A DNA stretch of 64,000 bases from NCBI RefSeq assembly GCF_004364125.1, contig NZ_SNZV01000003.1:124001-188000 (forward strand), in the 5' to 3' direction. Of the stretch, positions 54,721 to 63,619 are shown piece after piece. Under the pieces are notes generated by a model that did no database searches, had not been told where the DNA came from, and saw only the letters and a program-made list of their open reading frames with translations. The position numbers were made by a program, and so were the translations under genes. The first letter of the stretch is position 1; each line of letters begins with the position of its first letter. This DNA comes from Sphingobacterium paludis. GTDB lineage: Bacteria; Bacteroidota; Bacteroidia; Sphingobacteriales; Sphingobacteriaceae.

Positions 54721-54761
54721 ACGAAAAAATTTTATGTTTACGATTTTTTCGTATATATTTG
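54721..54761 (+). promoter_or_regulatory. promoter of the GLPGLI operon with an inverted repeat
   Basis: -7 box TATATTTG at 54754-54761, with TTTA 19 bases upstream (one mismatch from TTTG). A 9-base inverted repeat, ACGAAAAAA (54721-54729) and TTTTTTCGT (54744-54752), brackets the -33 region and could be an operator. Confidence 0.6.
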
Positions 54762-54783
54762 ATTTCTTCATAATCCTAATGCC

Positions 54784-55707
54784 ATGTATATAAAATCATT
54801 CATTCCTTATGCCTTGTTTAGCTTGCTAGCTGTTACAAGGCTTTCTGCGCAAGACTCAGAAAAGGCCTTGGCCAAAGTGCACTATACATTCACGCACGTG
54901 AACGATAGTACACAGCGAGAAAAATTTCTACGTGATGAGGTTGTTACCTATCTCGGCACAACGGGCAACTATTACACCAGTTACTCCAAAACACGCGCCC
55001 AAGAGGAAATCGATAAGCAGCTGAAAGATCCTGGTTTCGACGGAGTCTTAAACATTACGCGAAATACGACAGGAATCCCTCAATCCTACTTGTTTGACAA
55101 GCAAAAAATGAAAGAAATTGTCACTATTGGTGGAGACAATTTTGCTTTAGACGTGGACTATCCAATATTAGATTGGACGATAACTGACGAAACCAAAACC
55201 ATTGGCGGCTACAGCTGTCAAAAAGCAACGGCTGCATTTAAAGGAAGGGAATACAGCGCTTGGTTTGCAAGCGAGCTTCCCTTTTCTGCTGGACCATGGA
55301 AGCTTCACGGTTTGCCCGGCTTGATCTTGGAGGCAGCTGACGCAAAAAAAGATGTGCAATGGCTGTATGCGGGGTTCGATAAGCTTGACAATAGCGCTAT
55401 CGCCCTCGCCGCGCCAGAAAATGCGAAGCCATCCACCCAGAAAGAAGTACGTAAACTACAAGAAGCCTTTCAGGCTAACCCACAGGCTTACATGGAAGCG
55501 AAAGGTAGAATCCGTGTTGCTGCCGGTTCCACACCGACCGGGGGGGCAGGCCGTGCTACGATTACGGTTCGAAGCTCGGGTTCTGCTGCGGGAAGTAGTT
55601 CGAGCTCGACACTCGATGCAAGCCGAATCAAATCAGTCAACATAAAAAGTGCGGAAAACTATTCACCGTCGAAAAACACAAATAATCCCATCGAATTAAT
55701 CCCTTAA
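54784..55707 (+). CDS. GLPGLI-family protein
   Basis: 307 residues. Signal peptide (YALFSLLAVTRLSAQ), then the GLPGLI domain with its name motif in GPWKLHGLPGLILEAAD (about 175-191), preceded by DWTITDETKTIGGYSCQKATAAF, another conserved block. The C-terminal 90 residues include a Gly/Ser-rich tract (GGAGRATITVRSSGSAAGSS). The family is exported and found only in Bacteroidota, commonly just before a TonB-linked barrel gene, as here (2-base gap). Its function is not known. Confidence 0.9.
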   Translation: MYIKSFIPYALFSLLAVTRLSAQDSEKALAKVHYTFTHVNDSTQREKFLRDEVVTYLGTTGNYYTSYSKTRAQEEIDKQLKDPGFDGVLNITRNTTGIPQSYLFDKQKMKEIVTIGGDNFALDVDYPILDWTITDETKTIGGYSCQKATAAFKGREYSAWFASELPFSAGPWKLHGLPGLILEAADAKKDVQWLYAGFDKLDNSAIALAAPENAKPSTQKEVRKLQEAFQANPQAYMEAKGRIRVAAGSTPTGGAGRATITVRSSGSAAGSSSSSTLDASRIKSVNIKSAENYSPSKNTNNPIELIP

Positions 55708-55709
55708 CC

Positions 55710-58373
55710 TTGCTGCGCTATTATATCATCGTATTCTGGACGTTTTGTTGTGCTTTTGCCCTGGCACAACAGAACGCCATCACAGGCCGGCTAATTGATG
55801 GCAAAAGCGGACGTGCTATTCCTTCTGCAAGCATCCGCATTCTATCATCAGACAGCAAGATTGTGGCATTTAAAAGCACCGATGCTGCAGGCCTGTTTTA
55901 CATTCCTTTCGGCAAAGATCCGGCAGGCTACCGCTTGGAAGTAAACCATTTGGGTTACAAAAAATACCACATCGCTTTGCAAGAGGTGACAGAAAACTTT
56001 GTCATCTCGCTAGAGGAGCAAGCGATACTGCTGGAAGACGTGGAAGTCAAGAGCAAACCGATGATCCGTCGACTGGGCGACACACTGGCCTATGATGTTG
56101 GGCAGTTTGCCCAAGAAGAAGATCGAAGCATAGGTGATGTTATCAAGCGCATTCCCGGCATGGAAGTTAGCGAATCAGGACGTATAAAATACCAAGGGAA
56201 AGAGATTTCCAATTTTTATATCGATGGCGATGACCTGTTAGACGACCGCTATGCGCTAGGCACGCGAACGATCCCCCACAAGATGGTAAAAGACATACAG
56301 GTCTTGAACAACCATGAGCATCTTAAAGTACTTAAGAACAAACGCTTTACCGATCAGGTTGCGCTCAACTTAGTTATTAAAGAAGATGCGAAACTTAAGA
56401 TGACAGCGGAAGCAAAAATCGGCGCTGGGCTTCCTCAACAATACGAAAGTGAGCTGAATAACATCTTGTTCAATAAGAAATACAAAATGCTAAACGTGTT
56501 AAACGGGAACAACACGGGGATTGACCTCAGCAATGAACTGATCGGCTACAGCCGAGAAAACACATTGGCTCGTCTTGGCACCATGCCCGTCAACAACCTG
56601 CTCTCTTTGGGCACGGTAGGCGCACCCCCACTGGCCAAGCAGCACTACTTTTTCAATAACAGCGGCGCTATCAACACCAATAACCTATTCAATTTAAAAC
56701 GCAATTGGCAACTTAAATCGAATATTCAGGCCCTTTACAACCACAGCCATCAAAATTTTAGCGGCCAAACAGATTTCTTCACGCCGACAGAAACGGTATC
56801 TCTCTTCGAGACACAAAAAAGCGAATTGGAGGAGTTTCTTGCCGCCATCCGTTTGTCGGCAAATAAAAATGTAGAAAAGAAATTCATCAGCAATGCCCTA
56901 TCCTTGGAATATGAAAAGGAAAGGGACTGGGCAGCGATACACAGCAACCGACAAGATATTGAAGCTAAACGACACCATCAGATACGTGGACTGTCTAACC
57001 AATTAGAGTACGTACCGGAGTTGGCAAATGGAAAGATTATACAGCTAAGCTGGTTTATCCATTACGGTTCAAAACCGCAGTCGCTGCACTTGCAACCGGG
57101 GATATTTCCCAACTTCCTAAACCAGGATCAACCATACGAAGAGACCATCCAACGATTGGATGTTCCAAACTTCTACACGCGATTTTCCTCCGGGTACCGT
57201 TTGCCCAAAGGAAAAATAAGCCAATACTACGGGTTCAACGTGAGTTTGGAAAACCAACGACTAAACTCCTCTATAGCGATCGAGCAAGGTGGTATTATCG
57301 GCGCGGCGCAGCTTGATTCGAGCAGTAACGCCATGGGATGGTTGCGCGGTCAATATATGGGACAGGCGGAGTATGGGTGGAAGAATAAGCGCCTGGAAAC
57401 ATCGCTCTCCCTGCCTTTTGGCTTTCAGCGCACCACCTATCACGATCCGACGTATGGTCTGGATGAGGCACAAAATCGATTTCTTTTTCTTCCTAACTTC
57501 AGCATGAAATACCGAGCTTGGAGCGAGGATGAATTGGACTTTAATTACAATTTTTCGAACAACTTCGGCAATATCCAAGATGTGTACCGCGGTGTTATCA
57601 TCCGCAACTACAGGTCGCTATCGCAAAACACAGCTGAAATCAATGAAAGCAACACGCATGCATTTGTGTTCAATTATCGGTTAAACCGGACATTCGATAT
57701 GTTCTATTCTAACGTTGGTTTAAAGTATAGCAGACAACGACGCGAAGCGATGTTGTCGCAGCTAATCAGCAACGATATATCGCAGACCGTCCTGCTTCCC
57801 CTTCCTAATGTCGTAAACACCTTTAACGCGCATTTGGGCGTAGACAAATATGTAATGCCGCTTTCCGGCACGGTGAAACTTGGGGCAAGCTGGTCGTACA
57901 GCAATTTTCAACAGCTGTTTAACGATGCACTGCTACCTTTTCACAATACCAGCTATACCCTTGATCCACAAATGACGATCAAAATATGGAAACGGATTGA
58001 CTTTGCCTACCGAGGCAGCCTCCTGTGGTCCACCTCTCGACAACGTGATTTTCCAGGTTTAGCAAACAGCATCTTTTCGGCCGCACAGCACATCAGCATT
58101 CCATTTTATCCTGTTAAAGGCGCTGTTGTCCGCGTCACTGGAAGGCATCTTTACACACGTCAAGCTGTGCAGAGCGATTTCAACTATTTCTTTTTGGATG
58201 CTTTTGCGCGTTACCGCATAGCGAAATGGAAAACAGACCTAGAGCTCAACCTTAGCAATTTAGCCAACATCAAGACATTCCAAACCTACAGTATCTCGGC
58301 GAATCAGCAAGCGCAGAACAATTACGAGCTGCGCGGCCGTATGGCGATTTTAAAGGTTGTTTTTGCGCTTTAA
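55710..58373 (+). CDS. TonB-linked outer membrane barrel paired with GLPGLI
   Basis: 887 residues. Signal peptide (IIVFWTFCCAFALAQQ), carboxypeptidase-regulatory-like domain (about 22-105; AITGRLIDGKSGRAIPSASIRIL), plug-like region (GDTLAYDVGQFAQEEDRSIGDVIKRIPGMEVSESGRIKYQG, FYIDGDDLLDDRY) and a long barrel. The plug motifs match the TonB receptor-like proteins that follow GLPGLI genes. Translation must begin at TTG 55710, two bases after the GLPGLI stop; no ATG is available near it. Substrate unknown. Confidence 0.88.
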   Translation: MLRYYIIVFWTFCCAFALAQQNAITGRLIDGKSGRAIPSASIRILSSDSKIVAFKSTDAAGLFYIPFGKDPAGYRLEVNHLGYKKYHIALQEVTENFVISLEEQAILLEDVEVKSKPMIRRLGDTLAYDVGQFAQEEDRSIGDVIKRIPGMEVSESGRIKYQGKEISNFYIDGDDLLDDRYALGTRTIPHKMVKDIQVLNNHEHLKVLKNKRFTDQVALNLVIKEDAKLKMTAEAKIGAGLPQQYESELNNILFNKKYKMLNVLNGNNTGIDLSNELIGYSRENTLARLGTMPVNNLLSLGTVGAPPLAKQHYFFNNSGAINTNNLFNLKRNWQLKSNIQALYNHSHQNFSGQTDFFTPTETVSLFETQKSELEEFLAAIRLSANKNVEKKFISNALSLEYEKERDWAAIHSNRQDIEAKRHHQIRGLSNQLEYVPELANGKIIQLSWFIHYGSKPQSLHLQPGIFPNFLNQDQPYEETIQRLDVPNFYTRFSSGYRLPKGKISQYYGFNVSLENQRLNSSIAIEQGGIIGAAQLDSSSNAMGWLRGQYMGQAEYGWKNKRLETSLSLPFGFQRTTYHDPTYGLDEAQNRFLFLPNFSMKYRAWSEDELDFNYNFSNNFGNIQDVYRGVIIRNYRSLSQNTAEINESNTHAFVFNYRLNRTFDMFYSNVGLKYSRQRREAMLSQLISNDISQTVLLPLPNVVNTFNAHLGVDKYVMPLSGTVKLGASWSYSNFQQLFNDALLPFHNTSYTLDPQMTIKIWKRIDFAYRGSLLWSTSRQRDFPGLANSIFSAAQHISIPFYPVKGAVVRVTGRHLYTRQAVQSDFNYFFLDAFARYRIAKWKTDLELNLSNLANIKTFQTYSISANQQAQNNYELRGRMAILKVVFAL

Positions 58374-58508
58374 CGTGGTGCATAGCGAGTATCCTTCACC
58401 GCAGATAAATTCTGCAGAATGGATGCATTTAACTAGCACAACGTATACAGTATACCGCGCTCGCTAACAGACCTTTATGTTAATTGATCAAATATAACAT
58501 ATGTCTAA

Positions 58509-59075
58509 TTAAATTTTCACCGCCCCTCGGAAGCCTCGAGCACCGTAGTAGGAATCAGCGCCGTTGTGGTAAGTAAACACGTGGCCATAACGCCGGTCGC
58601 AAAAGAGTGCTCCGCCGTGCTTCCTGATTTCTGCCGGTGTAGCCACCCAACTGGATGTTTTTAGATCAAACTCACCAAGCTGCTGCAGGTTTCGGTATTG
58701 CTCTTCGGTCAGGATATCGATGCCGATTTCGTTTGCCATATCCAACGCACAATTTTCCGGCTTATTCGCTTTTCGTGCATCCAATGCCTGCCGGTCATAG
58801 CAAATACTGCGGCGTCCCTTCGGGCTTTCGGGCGAGCAGTCGTAAAAGATATAGGCGCCGCTAGCTACTTCAAACCCGATCACATCAGGCTCGCCTTCCG
58901 TTCGTTCCATCGCCGCCAAAACAGCAAGCTTCTCAGGTTGTGTTTCCAAACGATTTTTAACCATCTCCCAGCTAAAATCAGCATGCCGCTGCATATTCTT
59001 ATGAAAGCGGTCAGCCAAAATGTTTAAAAGTTCCGTTATCTCCTCCGCGCTAAGTTGCATGTTGCTATTTTTCAT
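58509..59075 (-). CDS. DUF4256 protein
   Basis: 188 residues from the ATG at 59075. Seen are ILADRFHKNMQRHADFSWEMVKNRLETQPEKL, EGEPDVIGFE, YIFYDCSPESPKGRRSICYDRQALDARK and FCDRRYGHVFTYHNGADSYYGARGFRG, all typical of DUF4256. It has no signal peptide and its function is unknown. A frame starting at 59189 would include the -7 box TATCTTTG (minus strand, 59139-59146) and is rejected. Confidence 0.88.
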   Translation of the reverse strand: MKNSNMQLSAEEITELLNILADRFHKNMQRHADFSWEMVKNRLETQPEKLAVLAAMERTEGEPDVIGFEVASGAYIFYDCSPESPKGRRSICYDRQALDARKANKPENCALDMANEIGIDILTEEQYRNLQQLGEFDLKTSSWVATPAEIRKHGGALFCDRRYGHVFTYHNGADSYYGARGFRGAVKI

Positions 59076-59138
59076 ATGATACGTGTTTACTTTTGGCAGA
59101 TAATCGGCAATTGGAGCATCTCCATCGATCATCAATAA

Positions 59139-59146
59139 CAAAGATA
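59139..59146 (-). promoter_or_regulatory. -7 box of the DUF4256 gene
   Basis: TATCTTTG on the minus strand, 63 bases before the ATG at 59075. It supports the shorter reading frame. Confidence 0.5.
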
Positions 59147-59342
59147 ATGAATAAACCATTATGCCTACCGTTGACTTTTTGTTAACCAACCAACGATTTT
59201 AGATCCGATAAACGAGGCCGAATCCATTCAAGTGAAGTTGGCGCAGCTTAGCAATAGAGAAGAGGAAGAAAAGGTTCGATAATTATCAAATTGTATATAA
59301 AATTGCTAATTTCATCGCTATTCATTCATTGCATCCAGGGAA

Positions 59343-60176
59343 ATGAGTTTAATGGCATCAAACATCTTGATTATGGGGAACCAATCGCTTCTATGGATCG
59401 CGTTATTGCTATTGGCGTCATGCGGAGCGCCGGCACCTCAGGACGAAAACCTAAACGTAGATTCGATTCATGTTGAAGAACGTGGACAGGATAGCCTATT
59501 GTTCGGCGATAGCCAGCTACGCATTTTTAAAATTGACTCAGCGGCCTATTTTCAGGTTCGCAGGCTGCCACAACACGATACACTGCCGTATGTGGAAGAT
59601 CTGGCAGAAACGAAAACGCTTTTGAAAGGACGGGTAATTTTCGGCGCATCGGTCTTTCAGGAGGGCAAAAGCAGCGTAGACAGTAGTGTTCACGGAGGGG
59701 CGCTTTATTCTGTGCGTTTCGCTAATGGTGATTCGCTTACATTTCGCGATAGGCCGGAGTTTATGGAAATTGGGTTCGTTCGCTACTACCCAAGTGAAGA
59801 TATTCTTGTTTTCGAGGGCGGACATTCCTCAGATTATACGATCGATCTACGCAGGGGTTTGCTGGGACCAGAAGTTGTTGGTAATCCCAGTTATATAAAT
59901 GAGTCGCCGGGAAGGCCGTTTCGATTGAACGGCTGGTTCCCCGGACAGGAATGTTCGAGTTATTTTTTACAGCAACGAAGCCGAAATGGCTACCAAAAGT
60001 ACGCCGAACTTCCGCTTCATCTTCATACGAGCGACTTCGCCCTTTGCACGCTTGTCGATATTTTCTGGTCGTCCGACAGCACGCTCTATTTTAGGAACAG
60101 CTATTTTGATGGCTTTCAAGATCCACGATCTGGCTTTTTCAAATTAGTTATTCTTCAGCAGAGGGATCCTGATTAG
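59343..60176 (+). CDS. lipoprotein of unknown function
   Basis: 277 residues from 59343; the first 11 precede the hydrophobic stretch, and ATG 59376 is a possible later start. Lipobox LLLLASC (Cys27), then a beta-rich domain with YVEDLAETKTLLKGRVIFGASVF, SLTFRDRPEFMEIGFVRYYPSEDILVFEGGHSSDYTIDLRRG. Not recognised. Function unknown. It converges on the GH1 gene. Confidence 0.7.
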   Translation: MSLMASNILIMGNQSLLWIALLLLASCGAPAPQDENLNVDSIHVEERGQDSLLFGDSQLRIFKIDSAAYFQVRRLPQHDTLPYVEDLAETKTLLKGRVIFGASVFQEGKSSVDSSVHGGALYSVRFANGDSLTFRDRPEFMEIGFVRYYPSEDILVFEGGHSSDYTIDLRRGLLGPEVVGNPSYINESPGRPFRLNGWFPGQECSSYFLQQRSRNGYQKYAELPLHLHTSDFALCTLVDIFWSSDSTLYFRNSYFDGFQDPRSGFFKLVILQQRDPD

Positions 60177-60256
60177 CCTGGTATTGCGCAGCATCTTAGC
60201 GACAAGCTGGTCAGCAAGAGGCGATCAGTGCTGCTTACGAAGACTCATTTGGGGCT

Positions 60257-61591
60257 TTACGCTAGAAAATTTGCATACCATCGTCCTGACGATTTGATGG
60301 TGCGCTTTTGGGATTGGAAGTCGACGTGCACCAGTCCAAAACGCGGGAAATAACCCTCTGCCCACTCAAAATTATCCAGAAAAGTCCACACGAAATAGCC
60401 CTTCACCAGCACACCCTCTTGCTGTGCTTTATGCACCTGTTGTAGGGCGTCTTGCAGATAGCCTAATCGCTTAGGGTCATCCACTTCGCCGTCCAATACC
60501 TGATCGGGAAAGGCAGCACCATTCTCGGTAATGATCAACGGCGGAATGTTCTGGTAAGCACTGAATTTTTTCAGGACATGGTAAATAGATTCCGGATAAA
60601 TTTCCCAGTTCATAGCCGTCATAGGAACTTTCCGATCTTTCGCGGAGACGATCTTGGCCTGCAAATATGGTACAAACATCGCATAGCGAATTACTTCGCG
60701 GGTGTAATTTTGAAGACCAATGAAATCCATATCGAAGCGCAGATCAGCCTCGTCATGCTGCTGCATATAGCGCTCTATCCTTTTGAGTGACTTAATCTCC
60801 ATCGTGGGGTAACCTAAGCCAAGCAGGGGCTCGATAAATAACCGATTGAGCAAGACGTCAGCCTTTTTTGCAGCAACAATATCCTTATCGCGATTGCTAA
60901 AGGGTTCCACGTGTGAACACGAAAAGGTGGTCCCGACCCAGCTGTCCTGCTGCAAAGATTTTATAATTCTTCCGCCATATGCCTGGGCTAACGAAGCATG
61001 ATGAGCCGCCGCCAAAAAACTGTCAAGACCTCTTTTTCCGGGTGCGTGTACGCCAAAAAAATACCCCGCCGCAGTAAACACTGTTGGCTCGTTAAGCACC
61101 ATCCAATTTTTAACGCGATCGCCAAAATGTTTCACACATATACCCACGTAGTCGCCAAACCAGTCTTTCACTTCTCTGTTTATCCATCCGCCACGGAGTT
61201 CTAAAGCTTGTGGCAAATCCCAATGATACAACGTAACCCAGGGAACAATGCCTAATTCGAGGGAAAGGTCGATCAGCCGATTGTAAAAGTCGATTCCTTT
61301 TTGATTGACTTCACCTGTTCCATTCGGCAATATGCGGCTCCATGAAATCGAAAATCTGTAATTTTTAATGTGCATACGGTGCATCAAATGCAGATCTTCT
61401 ATGTAGCGGTTGTAGAAGTCGCATGCGATATCGCCCTTATGGTTTTGAAAAATTTTATTCCTTTTCTGCACGAAAACATCCCAAATAGAGAGTCCCTTAC
61501 CATCGTGCTGATGCGCGCCCTCTATTTGATAGGCCGCAGTGGAAACGCCCCAGGCAAAGTCATCGCCAAAGGCCTCCTTAGTTAAATGCAT
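60257..61591 (-). CDS. GH1 beta-glucosidase
   Basis: 444 residues, cytosolic. GH1 marks: WGVSTAAYQIEGAHQHDGKGLSIWD at the start, VTLYHWDLPQALE, the acid/base Glu in WMVLNEPTVF, and the nucleophile Glu in PLIITENGAAF. It hydrolyses beta-glucosides or related beta-glycosides with retention. Length is normal. No transporter or regulator is next to it. Start ATG 61591. Confidence 0.95.
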   Translation of the reverse strand: MHLTKEAFGDDFAWGVSTAAYQIEGAHQHDGKGLSIWDVFVQKRNKIFQNHKGDIACDFYNRYIEDLHLMHRMHIKNYRFSISWSRILPNGTGEVNQKGIDFYNRLIDLSLELGIVPWVTLYHWDLPQALELRGGWINREVKDWFGDYVGICVKHFGDRVKNWMVLNEPTVFTAAGYFFGVHAPGKRGLDSFLAAAHHASLAQAYGGRIIKSLQQDSWVGTTFSCSHVEPFSNRDKDIVAAKKADVLLNRLFIEPLLGLGYPTMEIKSLKRIERYMQQHDEADLRFDMDFIGLQNYTREVIRYAMFVPYLQAKIVSAKDRKVPMTAMNWEIYPESIYHVLKKFSAYQNIPPLIITENGAAFPDQVLDGEVDDPKRLGYLQDALQQVHKAQQEGVLVKGYFVWTFLDNFEWAEGYFPRFGLVHVDFQSQKRTIKSSGRWYANFLA

Positions 61592-62240
61592 GCATGTATT
61601 GATTACTGTAAACCTCTATCTTAAACAAGAATCTGTTTCGAAAGTTTACCATCTGGTAGATTAGGCCGATTTAATCCTATGGGATCGAAGTGGCGAATAG
61701 AATGAAGAGAACTGATTTATGAACAAACGAAAAACAATTTTCTGTAGGAAGTATCTGAGCTTTTTCATGATCGGTATTCTTTTACTGAAAAACACAATGT
61801 ACAACACGAAGTTACGAGAAACTTCATAAACACCACATAAAGAAAAGGTTAAGTTTGTGTAACATCGGATTTGTATTTACATTCGCTTCGCAACTATCGT
61901 CAGCCCGAGCATGACTGTGTGGAGGTACGCCTGTTAAAAAACACAACAACCTGAGAATTTTCCATAATAATCGAATGCTTTACAAACTAGTTACTAAAAG
62001 ATCTGGATCTTATTTAGGACTTCTATCCAGCGACGACCTTTAAAATAGGAGCGGTTAGCCGCACCTCAATCTTTAAACAGTTTTAGGCCATAGATCGTAA
62101 AGCAAATTACATTATATTCGTAAAATATTAAATGTGTAACACAAGCTTTAATCCAGTCGAAAAGTCAATTACCTGATGATTGGTGTGCTATCTTGGTAAG
62201 CAGTTAAAGCCAACGAAAATTCACAGGTATACCAACGGAA
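61592..62240. other. intergenic region of 650 bases without a clear gene
   Basis: Nothing is firmly identifiable. A 36-codon frame at 61719-61829 (+) begins with basic residues followed by a hydrophobic run (YLSFFMIGILLL), so it could be a tiny membrane peptide or a gene remnant, but it has no promoter box. TATCTTGG near 62189 is a weak -7 candidate for the sigma gene. Confidence 0.4.
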
Positions 62241-62822
62241 ATGGAAAAACATTTGTTATATGCCATAGCAAAGGGAGATGAGCGGGCTTTCGAAGCCCTT
62301 TACGACACGTATTTTCGACAAATTTATCATTTTGTTTTAGGGTACGTTAAATCGCCTAATCTTGCTGATGACATTGTTCAGGAAATTTTTGTCAAGGTCT
62401 GGGAAAAACGAGAAACACTGGCTTCTGTAGAACTGTTTAAACCCTACCTCTATGTTATGGCGAAAAACCAAACGCTTAACCAGCTCCGGTCCATAAGCCG
62501 CTCGAAGGCTTCCCAGCAGGAGCTACTCCAACATTATGTCTTCTCCGAACGCAGCACGGAAAATATGATCCAGAATAAAGAGTATCAAGCGTTTATCAAT
62601 AACGCTTTTCAGCAATTATCGCCGGCAGCGCAAAAGGTATTTTCGCTGTGCAGGGAAGCCCAAATGAGTTATGAGGATGTCGCTAAAGAAATGGGATTCA
62701 GTCGGCACGCCGTCAAGAAATATATGATGCAAGCGATGAAAACTTTTCGGCAGCTACTTTCCGGCCCGATCGATGTAAACTATATTGTCGTGTTTTTTAG
62801 TCTTTTAGGGTTGTTGCAGTAG
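62241..62822 (+). CDS. FecI-type ECF sigma factor
   Basis: 193 residues. Region 2: GDERAFEALYDTYFRQIYHFVLGYVKSPNLADDIVQEIFVKVWEKRETL; region 4: LSPAAQKVFSLCREAQMSYEDVAKEMGFSRHAVKKYMMQAMKTFRQLL. The FALYDTYFRQIY and VQEIFVKVWEKR motifs are those of Bacteroidota FecI-like sigma factors, normally followed by a FecR anti-sigma gene and SusC/SusD genes. A FecR gene does follow, but 797 bases away, behind repeats. The last residues are hydrophobic (YIVVFFSLLGLLQ), a common tail in this group. Confidence 0.9.
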   Translation: MEKHLLYAIAKGDERAFEALYDTYFRQIYHFVLGYVKSPNLADDIVQEIFVKVWEKRETLASVELFKPYLYVMAKNQTLNQLRSISRSKASQQELLQHYVFSERSTENMIQNKEYQAFINNAFQQLSPAAQKVFSLCREAQMSYEDVAKEMGFSRHAVKKYMMQAMKTFRQLLSGPIDVNYIVVFFSLLGLLQ

Positions 62823-62858
62823 GTCTTGTTTTAGCAGAGGATGTACCTGTTTCTGGTT

Positions 62859-63008
62859 TTGTCCAACCCATATCCCGTCCGTCCTTAGCCAGGACAGGGC
62901 ATTACTTTTGAAGGGCAAAAGTAATCAAAACCCCGTCGCTTGAAACCTTTGCAGGGAGAGCTTGTGCAATAGCAGATGTCTACATATTGCAAAGCTTTCG
63001 AGGCGACA
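62859..63008 (+). repeat. full composite hairpin element, copy X
   Basis: Head TTGTCCAACCCATATCCC; a short hairpin (GTCCT-tagcc-AGGAC, 62881-62895); a perfect A/T hairpin (ATTACTTTTG 62901-62910, loop AAGGG, CAAAAGTAAT 62916-62925); then CAAAACCCC and a long stem: GTCGC (62935-62939) with GCGAC (63003-63007), GAAA with TTTC, and TTTGCA with TGCAAA, around a 34-base loop. Same design as 39103-39253. Confidence 0.8.
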
Positions 63009-63060
63009 TGTCCGTTAAGTAAGGAAAGTGCAACCTATTGTTCCCTCATTTTATCGCAAT

Positions 63061-63157
63061 ACCCATTACGCACTACCCTTATCTACATACTAAGTACTAA
63101 AATCTAGATAAACACATCGCAATACGCATATCTCACTACGCACTACCACATCCCAAC
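63061..63157. repeat. low-complexity tract between the tail copies
   Basis: Made of CATTACGCACTACC, TACATACTAAGTACTAAAATCTA and CGCAATACGCATATCTCACTAC words. Resembles 39281-39578 and 63331-63520. Confidence 0.6.
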
Positions 63158-63240
63158 CAAAACCCCGTCGCTTGAAACCTTTGCAGGGAGGGCTTGTGCA
63201 ATAGCAGATGTCTACATATTGCAAAGCTTTCGAGGCGACA
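63158..63240 (+). repeat. second tail copy (83-base direct repeat)
   Basis: Matches 62926-63008 with one difference (GGGAGGGC against GGGAGAGC), offset 232 bases. Carries only the CAAAACCCCGTCGC...GCGACA stem-loop, without the head and A/T hairpin. Confidence 0.85.
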
Positions 63241-63330
63241 CTTTGCTTAATACTAGTTTGTGCAATTGAAATTATCTTCGATGAGCTCGCTACGCTCGGT
63301 TAAAAATAAAAAGTAAAAAAATTCCTACAC

Positions 63331-63520
63331 AGTACCATTTCTACGTACTATCTACTAACATCTATAATATCTCACTACGCACTACTCCACACGCAAGATT
63401 GCCGCGCCCTCGTACCTCCGGCTCGCAATGACGCCGACTTTGGCACACATCATATCTCAATTCGCATTACCCACTACCCAATCTACCTACTCTGTACTAT
63501 CTACTAACATCTAATATCCA
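63331..63520. repeat. low-complexity tracts around a REP-like element
   Basis: Two runs of TACTATCTACTAACATCTA and CTCACTACGCACTAC words (63331-63385 and 63455-63520) flank 63392-63433. That block reads GATTGCC...GGCTCGCAATGACG, which resembles the widespread extragenic repeat with GTCATTGCGAG and GCAATC ends. ATTGC and GCAAT are inverted within it. The sequence 63241-63330 is A/T-rich without a gene. Confidence 0.55.
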
Positions 63521-63587
63521 CAATGCTATAAAAAATAAAAAAACTGGTACCCTAAAATAGTTGGCCGGTGTGTATATATACTAAACA

Positions 63588-63610
63588 GCGAGAGCAATAA
63601 ACCCTCTCGC
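63588..63610 (+). promoter_or_regulatory. hairpin ahead of the FecR gene
   Basis: GCGAGAG and CTCTCGC form a 7-base-pair stem with a 9-base loop, ending nine bases before ATG 63620. It may affect translation of the anti-sigma factor. No T-run follows. Confidence 0.4.
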
Positions 63611-63619
63611 GAGCTAATC

